The notes under the pieces: model-generated
Database searches by the model: none
Seen by the model: only the letters and a program-made list of their open reading frames with translations
What the model was told of the DNA's origin: nothing
Part shown: one piece after another, positions 18,408 to 26,152 of the stretch
Layout: every line of letters begins with the position of its first letter
Numbering within the stretch: the first letter of the stretch is position 1
Assembly: GCA_022484595.1 (NCBI GenBank)
Contig: JAKVLB010000004.1
Location: forward strand, 62,001 to 126,000
Direction of reading: 5' to 3'
DNA from: Mageeibacillus sp.
Lineage (GTDB): Bacteria > Bacillota > Clostridia > Saccharofermentanales > Saccharofermentanaceae
Length of the DNA: 64,000 nt
Position numbers and translations under genes: made by a program

Positions 18408-19121
18408 TTATCCAAGAAGTTCGCCGAGACTTCTTATGGAAGGGCAGGGAAGGTTGTGTGCAACTGTCGGAGACTGTTCCGTCTGAATGTAGCATGCATC
18501 AAGTCCGGCTGCCATACTGCCGCGGATATCCGAGAATTCGTCGTTTCCGATCATCACCGACTCTTTTACGTTAATCCCGGTATTCTTTATGGCCGCGTCG
18601 AAAAACTTCTTCGACGGCTTCTGCGCTCCGATTACAGAAGATATCTGCACTCCTTCGAACATTCCGTATATATCCAGACTCTCAAGTTCCGGTATTGTAA
18701 ATGCTGCCTGCGCATTTGTAAACAGGAACAGCTTCTTTCCGTCCTTGCGAAGTTTGCGCAGAACATCGAGAGCATCAGGGAAAAGACAGAGCTTCACTGT
18801 GGAAATGCTTCTGAATGTAATCGCAGCAGCTTCAACCTCCGATGAAAACACCCGTGAGCCTTTGTTTGTAAACAGTTCTTTGAAAACCTGTGCAAGATCT
18901 ATCTCTATCCCTTCACTGTGGCGCTTGCCCGCCGCCTTGGCAACCAGCTTTGCGCAAAGCTCCGAATACGCCTCGTGAAACTCAGCTTCATCGTAATGAG
19001 CGCCCTTCATCGAGTAATAACGTGCCATTGTGCTCCACAGAATCGGCATGTTCTCGTCGGTTCTTATGTCAACCAGCGTGCCGTACAAATCAAAAATAAA
19101 ATTCTTCTTCTCATCAAACAT
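18408..19121 (-). CDS. HAD-superfamily phosphatase
   Basis: The 237-residue enzyme has HAD motif I as FDLYGTLVD, motif II in LFLFTNAQ, the Lys of motif III in IGAQKPSKKFF and motif IV in MIGNDEFSDI. A helical cap occupies residues 20-95, so it belongs to the subfamily I group. The second Asp of the classical DxD motif is Tyr here, a variation seen in haloacid-dehalogenase-like members, so phosphatase chemistry is not assured. AAGGAG lies before the ATG. It appears to be in one unit with the cytidylate-kinase-like gene and the aldo/keto reductase. Confidence 0.86.
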   Translation of the reverse strand: MFDEKKNFIFDLYGTLVDIRTDENMPILWSTMARYYSMKGAHYDEAEFHEAYSELCAKLVAKAAGKRHSEGIEIDLAQVFKELFTNKGSRVFSSEVEAAAITFRSISTVKLCLFPDALDVLRKLRKDGKKLFLFTNAQAAFTIPELESLDIYGMFEGVQISSVIGAQKPSKKFFDAAIKNTGINVKESVMIGNDEFSDIRGSMAAGLDACYIQTEQSPTVAHNLPCPSIRSLGELLG

Positions 19122-19136
19122 AGCTGTTTCTCCTTG

Positions 19137-19745
19137 TCAGCCCCGGCAATCCCCTGCCAGACATTCGATTAATCTGACAGCGTCCGGAGCACCGATGGCA
19201 TCTGTATTGATACAGATATCATATGTCTCCGCATATCCCCACGCACTTCCGCCAAACTGATTATAATATGCGGTTCTCTCTTTATCAACTTTAATTACCT
19301 TCTTGCGGGCAAGTTTCTCGTCAAGACCTTCTCTTTCCATAATATGTCTTGTTCTTGTCTCAACTGAAGCCGTTATAAAAACGCTTAAAAGATTGTCCTT
19401 CTCCTTTAAGATCTCGTTGGCACGTCTTCCGACGATGACGCACGGACCCTGCGCCGCTATCTTCTCGATAACCTCGCGCTGTGCGTTTGCCGCAATCTGC
19501 TTTACCGAAACATACATAGGATTCATATATCCGACCGACATGTACAGTGTCGCATCGTTAATTTCCTTCTCGTCCACACTTTCAAGATATTTCTCCGTAA
19601 GGCCGCTGTTCCTTGCAGTCTCTGTCAGTATCTCAGAATCATAATAAGGTATTCCAAGCTCCTGCGAGACTTCTTTGCCGATGGTTCTTCCACCCGCACC
19701 GTACGATCTTCCGATTGCGATAATCTTATCAGTCCTGGCTGTCAT
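19137..19745 (-). CDS. Cytidylate-kinase-like family protein
   Basis: A 202-residue P-loop protein beginning IIAIGRSYGAGGRTIGKEVS, the Gly-rich loop of the cytidylate-kinase-like family (AAK_AMP-type), followed by YYDSEILTE and a VIVGRRANEIL segment. The RTRHIMEREGLDEKLARKKV lid holds many basic residues. The family is abundant in Firmicutes and separate from the housekeeping Cmk; true substrates are not established. GGGAGG is placed eight bases before the ATG. It is followed by the HAD gene after 15 bases. Confidence 0.87.
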   Translation of the reverse strand: MTARTDKIIAIGRSYGAGGRTIGKEVSQELGIPYYDSEILTETARNSGLTEKYLESVDEKEINDATLYMSVGYMNPMYVSVKQIAANAQREVIEKIAAQGPCVIVGRRANEILKEKDNLLSVFITASVETRTRHIMEREGLDEKLARKKVIKVDKERTAYYNQFGGSAWGYAETYDICINTDAIGAPDAVRLIECLAGDCRG

Positions 19746-19828
19746 ATATGTTTCCTCCCGTGAGATGTCTCTTATGGGGCAATTGTTATGTATATTTTAT
19801 ACCATTGCAGACAGTTTGGTCAGTTTTT

Positions 19829-21064
19829 TTATCCTTTTGTTGTTTTTCGCTGACCGGCATCAATCATGTACTGAACTATGGATTCCGCGGCATGTCCTCT
19901 GTTCTGCCATGCCAGTTCGCCTGCCTTCTGTATGCCTTCTCTATAGTCCCCGCCTTCTATTACAGAATCAATTCTCGCCTTCATATCCTCAAAATCTTTC
20001 TCATCTATCTCGCAGCCGATTGACGGCAGAACCTTGAACTTCCACAGCGGCTCTTCAATCCACGCCGCGTCATACACCCCGTTGTCAAAGTCCGGCGACG
20101 TATACATCACAGGCTTTCCAAACAGCAGCGTAAAGTCGAAAATGATGCCCGAGAAATCTGTAACCAGCAGATCTGCCCTGTTGAGCACATCGAAATTGTC
20201 ATTGTCGCTGTTCCACTCAAAGTCATCAGATTCAGGATATTTTCGTCTCAGCTCATCAATTATTTCCTTGTCCGCCGTATATGACTGAGGATGCGGACGG
20301 AATACGATTCTGTAGCCTGTGGCAACCAGAGAATCAATGATTCTGCTTCCGTATCTGTGCAGCAGGCCGCTCGGTCCCCATGAAGGAGCAAGAAGAATCA
20401 CGGGCTTCGTGTTATCAGGTCTGACAGTCCCGGCGAGCCTTTCATAAACAGTGTCAAAATACGTGAGACCGACTACCCTGACATCCTTTGGAGCGAGATT
20501 GCGCTTCTGCTCAAGAAGTCTTATCTCATCCACATGGACTGAACCCGAGACCAGAACAGCATCATAGAAATCAAGGCCGAACATTCTGTATCCTGCGCAT
20601 GTATCAGCCGCGTGAAGCACATGAACATAGCAGTCCACATTTCTTGAACGTTTCCACTGCAAAACGTCCAGTCCGGGAGTTGTCGCAAGAAATACGCCGG
20701 CAGCAGCCGAATTAAGCTTCACTATTCCTTTGTTGCCTTTGCCTATATATTCCGCATGTACATGCCTGTAATCCATGGCGAGAATCGGGTCGTCAACGGA
20801 CGATGTCCAGAATGTGACGTCCGTTCCGCGCTTCTCAAACTCGTTTAAAATGGGGACGAACACATTCGCGTATCTTTTATCATCCGAATAGATAAGATAA
20901 GGAATTCTGTTCTTTTTATCATTCTTTACGCCCCGGCCTCCGCTGACAAGAAACTTAATCTTTACAAACAGCATCCTGACGAAGAAAGCTGCGGCGAGGA
21001 ATATTCCAACAATGATCGAGAACAGCATACTTCCTGTCGCAGGATCTATATACAACTGCATCAT
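19829..21064 (-). CDS. CDP-glycerol glycerophosphotransferase-like protein
   Basis: The product (about 411 residues) begins MMQLYIDPATGSMLFSIIVG, a membrane anchor typical of this group in Clostridia, followed by a glycosyltransferase-B fold. LLAPSWGPSGLLHRYG, FRPHPQ and LVTDFSGIIFDFTLLFGKPV are the signatures of the CDP-glycerol:poly(glycerophosphate) glycerophosphotransferase (TagB/TagF-type) family, which moves a phospho-alcohol from a CDP carrier to a wall or lipid polymer. The start is uncertain: 21064, 21061 or 21085, none with a strong Shine-Dalgarno. It diverges from the nucleotidyltransferase fusion, which could supply its CDP-activated donor. Confidence 0.85.
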   Translation of the reverse strand: MMQLYIDPATGSMLFSIIVGIFLAAAFFVRMLFVKIKFLVSGGRGVKNDKKNRIPYLIYSDDKRYANVFVPILNEFEKRGTDVTFWTSSVDDPILAMDYRHVHAEYIGKGNKGIVKLNSAAAGVFLATTPGLDVLQWKRSRNVDCYVHVLHAADTCAGYRMFGLDFYDAVLVSGSVHVDEIRLLEQKRNLAPKDVRVVGLTYFDTVYERLAGTVRPDNTKPVILLAPSWGPSGLLHRYGSRIIDSLVATGYRIVFRPHPQSYTADKEIIDELRRKYPESDDFEWNSDNDNFDVLNRADLLVTDFSGIIFDFTLLFGKPVMYTSPDFDNGVYDAAWIEEPLWKFKVLPSIGCEIDEKDFEDMKARIDSVIEGGDYREGIQKAGELAWQNRGHAAESIVQYMIDAGQRKTTKG

Positions 21065-21125
21065 CTGACAAACAACCCCATACATATATTATTGAGTTTC
21101 AATCTACCACAACGTCTTTTGTTTG

Positions 21126-21154
21126 TCGACAACGGACACTTATTCGAGTACAAT
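21126..21154 (+). promoter_or_regulatory. Candidate sigma-A promoter of the fusion gene
   Basis: TCGACA (21126-21131) and TACAAT (21149-21154) are 17 bases apart, each one mismatch from consensus, and stand 27 bases before the start codon of the nucleotidyltransferase-aminotransferase gene. Confidence 0.6.
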
Positions 21155-21181
21155 CAGACTATTACAAAAAGGAGAATAAAA

Positions 21182-23008
21182 ATGCAGGCTATGATTCTCG
21201 CCGCCGGGATGGGCAAACGTCTCAAGCACTTAACGCAGGACCGGACGAAGTGCATGATTGAAGTCAACGGAGTGTCCCTGATCAGACGTTTGCTTGGCAT
21301 TCTGGATCAGGAAAATCTCACAAGAATCATTATTGTTGACGGCTACATGGGCGCTAATCTCAAAGAATATGTTTTGAGTCTGGACGTCACAACGCCGGTT
21401 GTTTTCGTTGATAATCCTGTATACTCCACAACCAACAATATCTATTCTCTCGCACTTGCGAGAGACTGTCTTGTACAGGACGATACGCTCCTGTTTGAAT
21501 CCGACCTGATTTTCGATAAGAGCATCGTTGACAGACTGATAAATGACCCGAGGCCTTCTCTGTCGGTAGTTGACAAGTTCGAGAGCTGGATGGACGGAAC
21601 CTGTCTCAAGCTCGACAGCAACGATCGTATCGTAGATTTTATCCCGGGCAGGTATCTTGATTTTAAGCAGACAACTAACTACTACAAGACCGTAAATATA
21701 TATAAGTTCTCAAAAGAATTCTCCGCCCGGACCTACGTTCCTTTTCTGACGGCCTACGAACAGGCGATGGGCGAGAACGAATATTATGAATCTGTAATTA
21801 AGCTGATTGCGATGCTTGATAACGTCGAGATACGTGCAATGCGGCTCGCCGGCGAGGTCTGGTACGAGATTGACGATGCCAAAGACCTTCAGACTGCCGA
21901 ATATCTTTTTACAGAAGAGGCGCAGAACAAATACAGTACATTGTCATCCCGCTATGGCGGATTCTGGCGATTTCCGAAGCTTAAGGATTTCTGCTACCTT
22001 GTAAATCCGTATTTCCCTTCTCCGAGATTCAGTGCGGAGCTCGAATCCAATTTCGACACGCTTCTCAAAGAGTATCCTTCCGGAATGAAGGTAAACAGCC
22101 TTCTTGCATCAGAGCTTTGCGATGTCTGCGAGGAACACATAATCGCAGGCAACGGCGCGGCGGAACTGATCAAGGCTCTTACAGAAAGCTGCATCAGCGG
22201 TTCTGTCGGAATTATCCGTCCGACCTTTGAAGAATATCCCAACAGACTCGGCAAAGACCGCCTGATAACCTTTACGCCGTCTGCGGAAGATTTCAGTTAC
22301 AGCGCACGGGAACTGATAGATTTCTTCTCGACACACAGACCGGACAATATTGTTCTTATCAACCCGGATAATCCGAGCGGCAGCTATATCGCGCATGACG
22401 ACCTGCTGATGCTTGCTGGCTGGTGCAGGGACAATGGCATTACGCTTGTTGTGGACGAGAGCTTCGCGGATTTCGCCGGAACAGACAAGGAACCGGGCGG
22501 TCCGTTCTCCCTGCTGTCTGACCTTTATCTCAATGTGTACCCAAATCTTATTGTCATCAAAAGCATCTCCAAATCCTACGGCGTTCCGGGCCTTCGTCTG
22601 GGTCTTCTCGCGAGTTCGGACGTCAGACTTATCGAAGCGCTCAAGAGCGATGTATCCATCTGGAACATTAATTCATTCGCGGAATTCTTCATGCAGATGT
22701 TCGGCAAGTACAAATCTGACTATTCGGCATCTTTACGGAAACTGTCAGAAGCGAGAACTGCATTTACCGAACAGCTCAGGCAGATAAATTATCTAAGAGT
22801 CTTTGACTCATCAGCAAATTACATCATGTGTGAACTGACCGGCGGACACAGAAGCAGTGAGCTCTGCGCCGGGCTGCTGGCTGACAACAATATTCTTATC
22901 AAGGATCTGTCGTCAAAGACCGGCAACGGTAAGCAGTACATCAGGATTGCGGTTCGGACGCAGGAAGAGAATACGCAGCTCGCCCGGATTCTTGCGGAAA
23001 GGGAGTAA
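21182..23008 (+). CDS. Nucleotidyltransferase-aminotransferase fusion (LicC/PntC-like plus class I/II PLP enzyme)
   Basis: The start at 21182 is fixed by AAGGAG seven bases upstream; earlier in-frame codons lie before the promoter. Of 608 residues, about 1-235 are a nucleotidyltransferase with ILAAGMGKRLKHLTQDRTKC and the metal motif LLFESDLIFD, most like phosphocholine or phosphonate cytidylyltransferases. About 260-605 form a fold-type-I aminotransferase close to HisC/CobD: INPDNPSGSY, VDESFADF, and the PLP lysine in SISKSYGVPGLRLG. Such fusions are known for activating 2-aminoethylphosphonate-like compounds, but no PEP mutase is in the window. CobD-like domains can also decarboxylate a phospho-amino acid. 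The exact substrate is open. Confidence 0.88.
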   Translation: MQAMILAAGMGKRLKHLTQDRTKCMIEVNGVSLIRRLLGILDQENLTRIIIVDGYMGANLKEYVLSLDVTTPVVFVDNPVYSTTNNIYSLALARDCLVQDDTLLFESDLIFDKSIVDRLINDPRPSLSVVDKFESWMDGTCLKLDSNDRIVDFIPGRYLDFKQTTNYYKTVNIYKFSKEFSARTYVPFLTAYEQAMGENEYYESVIKLIAMLDNVEIRAMRLAGEVWYEIDDAKDLQTAEYLFTEEAQNKYSTLSSRYGGFWRFPKLKDFCYLVNPYFPSPRFSAELESNFDTLLKEYPSGMKVNSLLASELCDVCEEHIIAGNGAAELIKALTESCISGSVGIIRPTFEEYPNRLGKDRLITFTPSAEDFSYSARELIDFFSTHRPDNIVLINPDNPSGSYIAHDDLLMLAGWCRDNGITLVVDESFADFAGTDKEPGGPFSLLSDLYLNVYPNLIVIKSISKSYGVPGLRLGLLASSDVRLIEALKSDVSIWNINSFAEFFMQMFGKYKSDYSASLRKLSEARTAFTEQLRQINYLRVFDSSANYIMCELTGGHRSSELCAGLLADNNILIKDLSSKTGNGKQYIRIAVRTQEENTQLARILAERE

Positions 23009-23010
23009 TA

Positions 23011-25374
23011 TCAGAGCAGACCCATTCCTGTGGCGGCTGTGATTGCTTCAGCTTTGTTTTTCGCATTGAGCTTCTTATAATTCTCCCTGATATGGTACTT
23101 TACCGCCGGAACCTTCATACCGAGCTGTTCTGCAATCTGTTCAACAGTGCATCCGCCCGCCTGAAGCTTCAGAATGCGAAGTGCCGTAGTGCTGATTCCG
23201 GGCGCGGACTGCGATACCTTTGAATTCATTCTCTGAGGATACTTAAGCGCCACAACCTGCGTCGCCTCGTATACGCTGTCGACAAATTCCTCTCCTATTT
23301 CGGGATCCTTCCTTAACCGCTCTCTTGACAGCATCAGCATATCGAATACGGCAGCACCCTGTTCCGCGACCATCGCGACAAAATGATAGTGGCTGAGCTC
23401 ACGCATAACACTTGCAAATCCCGGCTCCCACTTATGACCGGTGCGATAGTCTATTATCGCAGCCAGAAGCTCGAGCTTCATCTTTATGTACGGGCGGTGA
23501 CATACTTCCGCGTAGTACTGCATCTTGCCCATAAGCTCAAGCGCAGCCATATATCTGCCCGTGGCGATAAGCGCCTCAATCTTCGTCATATAAGTATAAC
23601 GGTGCAACAGGAAAAACTCGTCCGCATCGCCCGGGCCGTCCGCCAGCCAGCTGTCTATGACTTCCATGTTCATATCATAGATTGCAGCACGGCAGAACAT
23701 ACAATCGATATTATTAACAATCCTGTCCTGTCCGGCAAGAACGGCTTTCTGGCGAAACGACGTTAGCAGTTCCCTTGCAGACTCAAGTTCGCCGTTAACT
23801 ATATAAAGACGTGCGGTTATGCCTACGGCAGCAAAAGCAATCTCCAGTTTGCCCTTGCGGTCAGTCTCTATGCTGACGCGAGAGAGACGCTGAAGAACTT
23901 CCTGATAGTCATGGCCTTTCTCATAGAAACTCTCGCCAAGCGCCTCGTTGACCAGCCCCACTCCGCCTTTACCTAAAGCAATGCTTACAGGCTTGCCGTA
24001 TTTGGCGGCAATCTCTGTGTCGCGAAGCGACCAGTCGCTGAAGTCCTTTCCGCCCGTCATTATTGAAGGCATATTGTTGGTAATTGAGAAATCAGTGATA
24101 AAGAAATTGCCGGTCTCCACCTTGAACAGATTCGCAAGAAGCTTCACGACACTGTTTGACTCGCGGTGCGGCATGGCAATATCAAGATAAGCCAGGCTTC
24201 CGATTGCTTCACGCTTCTGTTCACCCTTAGCTGTTTTGGCAAATTTGTCGATTTCAGAACACCAGTACTCACTGCTGTCAAAATCCATGAGAAGTGAATT
24301 GAGCATTGCCATCGCGGTCATAAGCTGGATGCTCTTCTTGATCTCATCTTCAGGAATCTCATAGTAATACTTGCGCATCTCGTAGAAATGCCCGTTTCCC
24401 GGATTCTTTTTCGCGTTCTTTATAAGAAGCCCGCTTATCTTCTCCATGTGGTTGGCTTTCTCATACATTTTGAGCGCTTCAAGCTCAATATCCTTCTGCT
24501 CATACCATTCTCCGGCGCGGTAGGCACACTCCTTCAGTTCTTCATCAGGAATATTGCGCTGCGCATACTTCCTGATTGCCGTTAGCCCCGGCTCTTTGAT
24601 TCTGTATGTGTCCCCGCTGAGCTCGAAAAAGTTGGCGGACTCAACCGCCTTCCTGATAATCTCCTCGGTATTGTCAAACCCCGTGACAACCTTGGCCAAA
24701 GGAACGGTGAATTTGTCGACTACGCTGATTTTTGACACGAATTCCGACAGATCCCCTGCATATTGCGGAGCTACATCGTTCATAAGACGATCTATATACT
24801 GCTCTTTGTTGCGTTCGAATGTGTTGTCAAACGACACTCCGGACTGTATGACCTCGGCGGCTCTGTTAATGGCATAACCGTTACCCTCTGAGGTCTCGAC
24901 CAGCCTGTGAAGCTCATCGTCGCTCAGTCTGATTCCGTACATTCCCATAAGCCTCTCGGACAGTCTCGCGTCGAGCGCCAGGTCGTGTTCCTCAATAAGC
25001 ATGAACCGGCGTTCAAAATTAGACCTGGCAAGCCATTCCGGAACTACTCCGCGGCTTATCATGATTACCCACGCCGCACGGTTCCTGGTAAGATCACTTA
25101 TCTTTTCCTTAAGTTCCGAACGTCCCAGAAGCTGAATATCGTCGAAAACGAGAACCGACAGCTTCTTCTTCCTCGACTCATTCGGTATGTTTATACTGAT
25201 TTCCGCCGAGTCATTACATGAAACATATGTATAATTTATTCCGCTCAGATAATCCCTGACAAAAGCTGTCTTTCCGAAGCCTGTGGCACCGTAGATAAAT
25301 ACAGGCTGCCCCTGCGCCCTTGCAATCTCAATTTTACGAAGCGCAGCCTTGGGCTGAATATAGAAATCAGACAT
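23011..25374 (-). CDS. MalT-like LuxR-family ATP-dependent regulator
   Basis: The ATG at 25374 (AGGAGG six bases before) gives 787 residues. An N-terminal STAND-type NTPase (about 15-250) has Walker A IYGATGFGKTAFV and Walker B VLVFDDIQLLG. A helical repeat region (about 300-680, TPR-like) follows, and a LuxR helix-turn-helix ends the protein (LKLQAGGCTVEQIAEQLGMK, then VKYHIRENYKKL). In the MalT class, an inducer binds the repeat domain, ATP promotes assembly and the HTH activates target operons. It overlaps the TVP38-type gene by eight bases and is last of the surface operon, so it likely controls that operon. Confidence 0.9.
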   Translation of the reverse strand: MSDFYIQPKAALRKIEIARAQGQPVFIYGATGFGKTAFVRDYLSGINYTYVSCNDSAEISINIPNESRKKKLSVLVFDDIQLLGRSELKEKISDLTRNRAAWVIMISRGVVPEWLARSNFERRFMLIEEHDLALDARLSERLMGMYGIRLSDDELHRLVETSEGNGYAINRAAEVIQSGVSFDNTFERNKEQYIDRLMNDVAPQYAGDLSEFVSKISVVDKFTVPLAKVVTGFDNTEEIIRKAVESANFFELSGDTYRIKEPGLTAIRKYAQRNIPDEELKECAYRAGEWYEQKDIELEALKMYEKANHMEKISGLLIKNAKKNPGNGHFYEMRKYYYEIPEDEIKKSIQLMTAMAMLNSLLMDFDSSEYWCSEIDKFAKTAKGEQKREAIGSLAYLDIAMPHRESNSVVKLLANLFKVETGNFFITDFSITNNMPSIMTGGKDFSDWSLRDTEIAAKYGKPVSIALGKGGVGLVNEALGESFYEKGHDYQEVLQRLSRVSIETDRKGKLEIAFAAVGITARLYIVNGELESARELLTSFRQKAVLAGQDRIVNNIDCMFCRAAIYDMNMEVIDSWLADGPGDADEFFLLHRYTYMTKIEALIATGRYMAALELMGKMQYYAEVCHRPYIKMKLELLAAIIDYRTGHKWEPGFASVMRELSHYHFVAMVAEQGAAVFDMLMLSRERLRKDPEIGEEFVDSVYEATQVVALKYPQRMNSKVSQSAPGISTTALRILKLQAGGCTVEQIAEQLGMKVPAVKYHIRENYKKLNAKNKAEAITAATGMGLL

Positions 25375-26086
25375 TCTTGTCCTCCTTTGTTCCGGGGTGT
25401 TTACTCTTCCAGCGGCTGTAAAATACAGTTCCGAAAATAAAAAGCACAACAGTTATCGCTATTGCTGTGAAGAAAAGCATGTAGTTCCTGTTTCCCACCG
25501 CATTTCCGCCGACAGCCGAAAGAAATATCGCCGGAAAACGTCCCACAAACGTAATTGCAATCCACACCGGAAGCTTCATATCAGTGAAGCCCACGACATA
25601 TGTAAACAGATCCTTTGGCGTTCCGGGAATAAGGAAGAACAGAAAAGCAATAAGGTCTCTCTTCTCAGAGTGCTTTAAGAATCTGACTGATTCAATCTTC
25701 TCACGTGATACAAAAAGCTCGGCAAATCTCATTCCGAACTTTCTCACCATCAGAAAAACAAATAGAGACCCCATGGTCATGGCAAGATCAGCGATTACCG
25801 CTCCGGCATATACTCCGAACACATATCCCGCGGCTATCTCAAACGGGCCACCCGGGATAATCGCCACCACAACCTGAAGAAAAATTGCCGCCATGAATGC
25901 GATTATGCTCCAGGGACTTCTGTTCCAGATGTATGTACGGAATGCCTCCGGGTCTTTTGCCATAATCAGCATGGGTCTGCAAAACTTATACGCAATAAAA
26001 CTAATCATAACAATAGCTATGATCAGCAGTGCCGTTGCCAGAATTTTTCTCTTGATTGATACTTCTTGTCTGATATTTTGCGCCAT
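25367..26086 (-). CDS. TVP38/TMEM64 (VTT/DedA-like) membrane protein
   Basis: The 239-residue membrane protein has about five helices and the VTT-domain signature: IIPGGPFEIAAGYVFGVYAG and later FFLIPGTPKDLFTYVVGFT, with the re-entrant Gly/Pro-rich loops. VTT/DedA proteins are linked to lipid scrambling and undecaprenyl-phosphate recycling in other bacteria. I took ATG 26086; a TTG at 26092 with AAGG is an alternative. It lies 66 bases after the first-listed YidC-sulfatase gene and is coupled to the LuxR regulator, so a lipid or carrier role in the same pathway is plausible. Confidence 0.86.
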   Translation of the reverse strand: MAQNIRQEVSIKRKILATALLIIAIVMISFIAYKFCRPMLIMAKDPEAFRTYIWNRSPWSIIAFMAAIFLQVVVAIIPGGPFEIAAGYVFGVYAGAVIADLAMTMGSLFVFLMVRKFGMRFAELFVSREKIESVRFLKHSEKRDLIAFLFFLIPGTPKDLFTYVVGFTDMKLPVWIAITFVGRFPAIFLSAVGGNAVGNRNYMLFFTAIAITVVLFIFGTVFYSRWKSKHPGTKEDKNV

Positions 26087-26152
26087 AGCCAATTTTAACC
26101 TTAAGACACTCCCGTTGCAACATATCCGGGGCAGCCCGTATACTGCCTGTGT

